Position numbers and translations under genes: made by a program
Shown here: in pieces, positions 61,401 to 64,000 of the stretch
Layout: every line of letters begins with the position of its first letter
How positions within the stretch are numbered: the first letter of the stretch is position 1
Notes under the pieces: model-generated
What the model was told of the DNA's origin: nothing
The model's database searches: none
Seen by the model: the letters and a program-made list of their open reading frames with translations, nothing else
Source: Vicugna pacos
Taxonomy: Eukaryota > Chordata > Mammalia > Artiodactyla > Camelidae
DNA: 64,000 bases
Assembly (NCBI RefSeq): GCF_048564905.1
Contig: NC_133007.1
Span: forward strand, 1,798,001 to 1,862,000
Reading direction: 5' to 3'

Positions 61401-62679
61401 ATTTGGCTGAGGGGACTCAGGATAATGGACCCTCCGTCTCCACACCGGCTTCCAAGCTCAGGCCCTCTAGCTCTACGCTCTGAGTTTCTGGAACTCACCT
61501 GGAATAATACATTATCAGGCCAGACCCAGAGCCCAAACACGACAAGGGTCACGTGGGGTTGTAACCCCATGCTCAGTGGTCGGGGTCTCCTTGCAAATCT
61601 GCAGAAATCCCTGTTCTGCCTCATTCCTGGGAGAAACCCCACATCTCCTCATACTCTGTCTGTTCTACTCTTGAGGCTATTGTCCTGGAGGGATGCAGAG
61701 TCCTTGAACCTGGCCCTCCAAACGTACATAAGCAGCCTGTTCAATAAAACAAATTATGCACTTTTCCACATTTGCTAGTTTTTTGATTCCAGAAAGGCTG
61801 CGGGACTCTTTCTCACTGTCTCCTGTGCCCCCAACACTTGGTGGCCCTCTCCTCATGGAAACACGATTTCCCACAACTGCACCCTGCCTCCAAGCTTGTC
61901 AGAGGGGAGTGACCCACAAAGACACAGGTGTTTGTGAGGATCCTGTCCCCAAGCAGAAAGCCTACTCCTGGAGCCACGGACAGGGTTCTGGCCTCCTGAG
62001 CTGCTCAGCTCTAATTGAAATTCTAAACTGGGGACCCCGAATATTGCTGAATGACTTTCTGAGTCACCTTGGCCGGAGGGGCCTGATTTTTCGTTCCAGG
62101 AATGGATGTAGTGCAGCCTCCATTTTCAGGGCTGACATACATGATGGATCTAGCTTCCCCAACTGCACCCCAGGAAGGAGAGGCCCTTCCATTCCACTGG
62201 TTAGAAACCCATCCCAGGGGAGTTCCGAAGCACCGCATCGCTGTCAGGTCCAGCATCCCTACAGAGTGGCCCCTCCCCCTGATTGAGCCCCTTCCCTGAG
62301 CCTTCCCTGCCCTGACATGACCACACCCCTGGTGGTGCTGGGGAAGGCAGGGAGTGCAGTGACGTTTGGGGTGAGCAGACCCCCTTGCTCTGGAGTGAGG
62401 GTTCTTGGGGAGACCACAGAGCAAGGCACACACCACCCCCAACCTATACCCCAAACTCTTAGCCCAGCCAACACAGGGGCCACTCTGCGCTCTCTCACCG
62501 TGTCTCTCCTCTAAGACTGCACCCAACCCGGCATCTGGCACCCCAGCCGTACCTCCCCTCTTATGACAGATCCCGTCTTCATGGAAACTGCCTAGCAGAG
62601 CGTATTCAAGGCCGGCAGCGGGCCTGGCGGATCTGCATTTCAGGTGCCCTACCTGGCCAGCCGTGCGTGCCTGGGCTCA
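58495..62679. other. Unique DNA upstream of CpG-island promoter
   Basis: No gene was recognised. 61,480-61,815 has an AATAAA-bearing block that looks LTR-like but was not placed. Open frames at 62.0-62.5 kb have no family resemblance. Confidence 0.4.
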
Positions 62680-63156
62680 GTCCTCTATCCTGCCCACCGG
62701 CAGCCTGGGTCCACGTGCGGGGCAAGGGGAGGCCGCGGAGCCCAGGCTAATCCCCACACACAGACAGGTGAGGGTGCCCCCGCCCCGCTGCCCGGCTGCC
62801 CGGCTGCCCCACTGCCCCGCTACCTCGCTGCCCCTTGCCCCGCCCACTGGTGGCAGCACCGCCCCAGCCTCCGGCCGGCGCCACCTGCAAGTGAGGATAT
62901 CCGCGCGGCCCCGCCCTCCCCGGCCCCACCCAGCTGCCCCATAAGCCTCCCCCCACTGAAGTTCTGGCCGCGCCCTGGCTCCCATTGGCTCCGCAAGTTC
63001 TGCCCTCGCACATCTAGACTCGGGAGGACGCACGACGCAAGCGATAGGGGAGGGCCCCGCGGCGTTGCCATGGTTACAGGCTCCGCGCTCCGCAAGGGCC
63101 ACAGTGCGCTTCTGGGGCGGGGAGCGGGCTCCGGAAGTGCGTAGCTGCCAGGGACC
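62680..63156 (+). promoter_or_regulatory. CpG-island promoter with CCAAT, X-box and ETS sites
   Basis: A CpG-dense island. In order it has an inverted CCAAT box (ATTGG at 62,984-62,988), an RFX X-box GTTGCCATGGTTAC at 63,064-63,077 (one base from the perfect inverted repeat), and an ETS/GABP site CCGGAAGTG at 63,131-63,139. These lie ahead of a strong-Kozak ATG at 63,157. Spacing fits a TSS at about 63,080-63,130. RFX sites of this quality are typical of ciliary genes, though not exclusive to them. The island may also fire leftwards. Confidence 0.75.
63064..63077. promoter_or_regulatory. X-box (RFX binding site)
   Basis: GTTGCCATGGTTAC; the ideal inverted repeat is GTTGCCATGGCAAC-like, so both half-sites are present. 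The ATG inside it is unlikely to be the start codon of the downstream frame. Confidence 0.8.
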
Positions 63157-63262
63157 ATGGCGGTGCTTGCTGCTGGGGTTGGCGGCTTGCTTGGCCTGGC
63201 GACAAGTTCTGACCTGGTCAGTAGGCGGCCGACATCCTGTCTGGGGCGGCGTCCCACAGAAG
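63157..63262 (+). CDS. Putative first coding exon, unidentified gene
   Basis: ATG in a strong context (gaccATGG) opens MAVLAAGVGGLLGLATSS, DLVSRRPTSCLGRRPTE, and a donor GAAG|GTAAAC follows 63,262. The short hydrophobic stretch at residues 3-16, followed by Arg/Ser residues, could be a signal anchor or a mitochondrial presequence. The frame stays open past the donor to 63,672, as expected by chance in CpG-rich DNA, so the true exon end is uncertain. The start was chosen for its Kozak context and its distance from the promoter elements. I do not recognise the protein; the rest of the gene lies beyond the window. An untranslated first exon is the alternative. Confidence 0.5.
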
Positions 63263-64000
63263 GTAAACGTACGTCCGCGCCGTCGGCGGGACCGGTGGAC
63301 ATGAACCGCGGTGGGATCGGGGTTGGGGTGGTGGCCGGGGAGGGCTGTGGTGCCAGGGAGCATTTTGGGGCGGGGCGGGGCAGGGCTTGGGCACAGCCTC
63401 AAGCTTTCCTCCCCCTTAGGCCCTGGGGCTGGAGCCGCGAGTCTGGGTCTCCCTTGGTGGCTGTGTCCTCCCAGAACCCCCCGGGAAGGGCAGGTGGAGA
63501 ACCCATCTTAGGTGAAGCGGGGCCTTACCCGGGTTTTGAAGAGCCCCAGAATCAGATGTTGGAATGGGGTGGTTTATCAGCCTTGTTTATCTGCAGGGAA
63601 ATTTCAGTTCATTCCAGATGTTGGTTCCTTCAGTCAACCTCAGGAATAAGACACAAGGGTCATTGCCGATAAGCAGTTATCTAGGGCTTAACTCAAAATA
63701 AACTATGCGGGGTGTAGGGATGGTAGATGGGACCCTCTCTCTTGAAGTTAGCAGTCTAATGGGATTAGAGGCCCTGGCTGAGGATTACATCCTCATCTGC
63801 AGTAATGGAGGTTGTGAGAAACACACAGAGAAGGGAGGGGTGTGGTGGCAGTAACTCATTACAGAATCCAGGACCCTTGCCTGGCTCTAGTGTAGAAGAG
63901 TCTCACCTAGGATAGGGCAGCAGTTATCAAAGTGTATCCAAGGCCCCTGAGGTGCAGGACCATTTTTATAGAAACTCCGGGATGTCACCTGCATTTTGCA
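63263..64000 (+). other. Presumed intron 1 of the gene at 63,157
   Basis: GC-rich at first, then ordinary. No second exon was recognised before the window ends. Confidence 0.45.
63918..64000 (+). mobile_element. MER5-type hAT remnant, cut by window end
   Basis: 'gcagttatcaaagtgtatcc' followed by 'aaggcccctgaggtgcagga' resembles the start of MER5A, after which the window ends. Confidence 0.5.

Noticed and set aside
61480-61815. LTR-like block with AATAAA and a following CTTGGTGG
   Set aside because: No second copy or clear ends to support a retroviral origin; family not recognised.
62677-63402. 241-codon minus-strand frame over the right CpG island
   Set aside because: Overlaps promoter elements and the plus-strand exon; composition typical of CpG-island shadow frames.
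1-64000. CRISPR arrays, operons, bacterial or phage content
   Set aside because: The sequence is mammalian throughout; no regularly spaced short repeats of that kind were seen.

Overview
The window is mammalian nuclear DNA and almost certainly camelid (camel, alpaca or relative). It carries at least four tRNA-derived SINEs of the camelid Vic-1 type, with the tRNA-like head followed by a 'cagtacctc' block and an 'aataaataaacctaattac' tail. It also has L1 elements with the artiodactyl-type 3' UTR, and old MIR, L2, MLT1 and MER5 repeats. Repeats and unique non-coding DNA fill most of the window. No long intact coding gene is visible, and nearly all longer open frames are chance or repeat-derived.

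Left half, 1-37 kb: a minus-strand copy of the 5' end of TRAPPC9 (NIBP, a TRAPP II subunit). A CpG-rich promoter/first exon ends in a perfect donor at 36,218. The first coding exon lies at 31,570-32,142, beginning [16 protein letters not shown] after a good acceptor. A further exon lies at 137-246 ([14 protein letters not shown]). The first coding exon has lost its reading frame at two or three places and is far more diverged than this conserved gene should be. The copy keeps introns, splice signals and its promoter island, so it looks like a duplicated, unprocessed pseudogene rather than a retrocopy. Exons for roughly residues 190-355 were not found by eye between the two, and no CHRAC1-like start was seen beyond the promoter, where the human gene has one.

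Middle, 37-50 kb: a repeat-rich zone. It holds two copies of one LTR family head to head (a third copy is at 1.4 kb), MLT1 LTR fossils, and a young 5'-truncated L1 inserted into an older L1 with a 14-bp target duplication. An exon-like open stretch of unknown identity lies at 39.46 kb (+). A minus-strand terminal exon (48.8-49.4 kb) has an acceptor, a conserved-looking coding tail, a stop and a poly(A) signal; I could not name its gene, and its frame is also broken once.

Right, 50-64 kb: a very GC-rich tandem array of about 12-13 degenerate units of about 160 bp (51.24-53.34 kb), a long stretch of unique DNA, and a second CpG-island promoter at 62.7-63.2 kb. This promoter has an inverted CCAAT box, an almost perfect RFX X-box and an ETS site just ahead of a strong-Kozak ATG on the plus strand at 63,157. 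That is the best candidate for the start of a live gene here, but only its first coding exon is in view and I do not recognise it.
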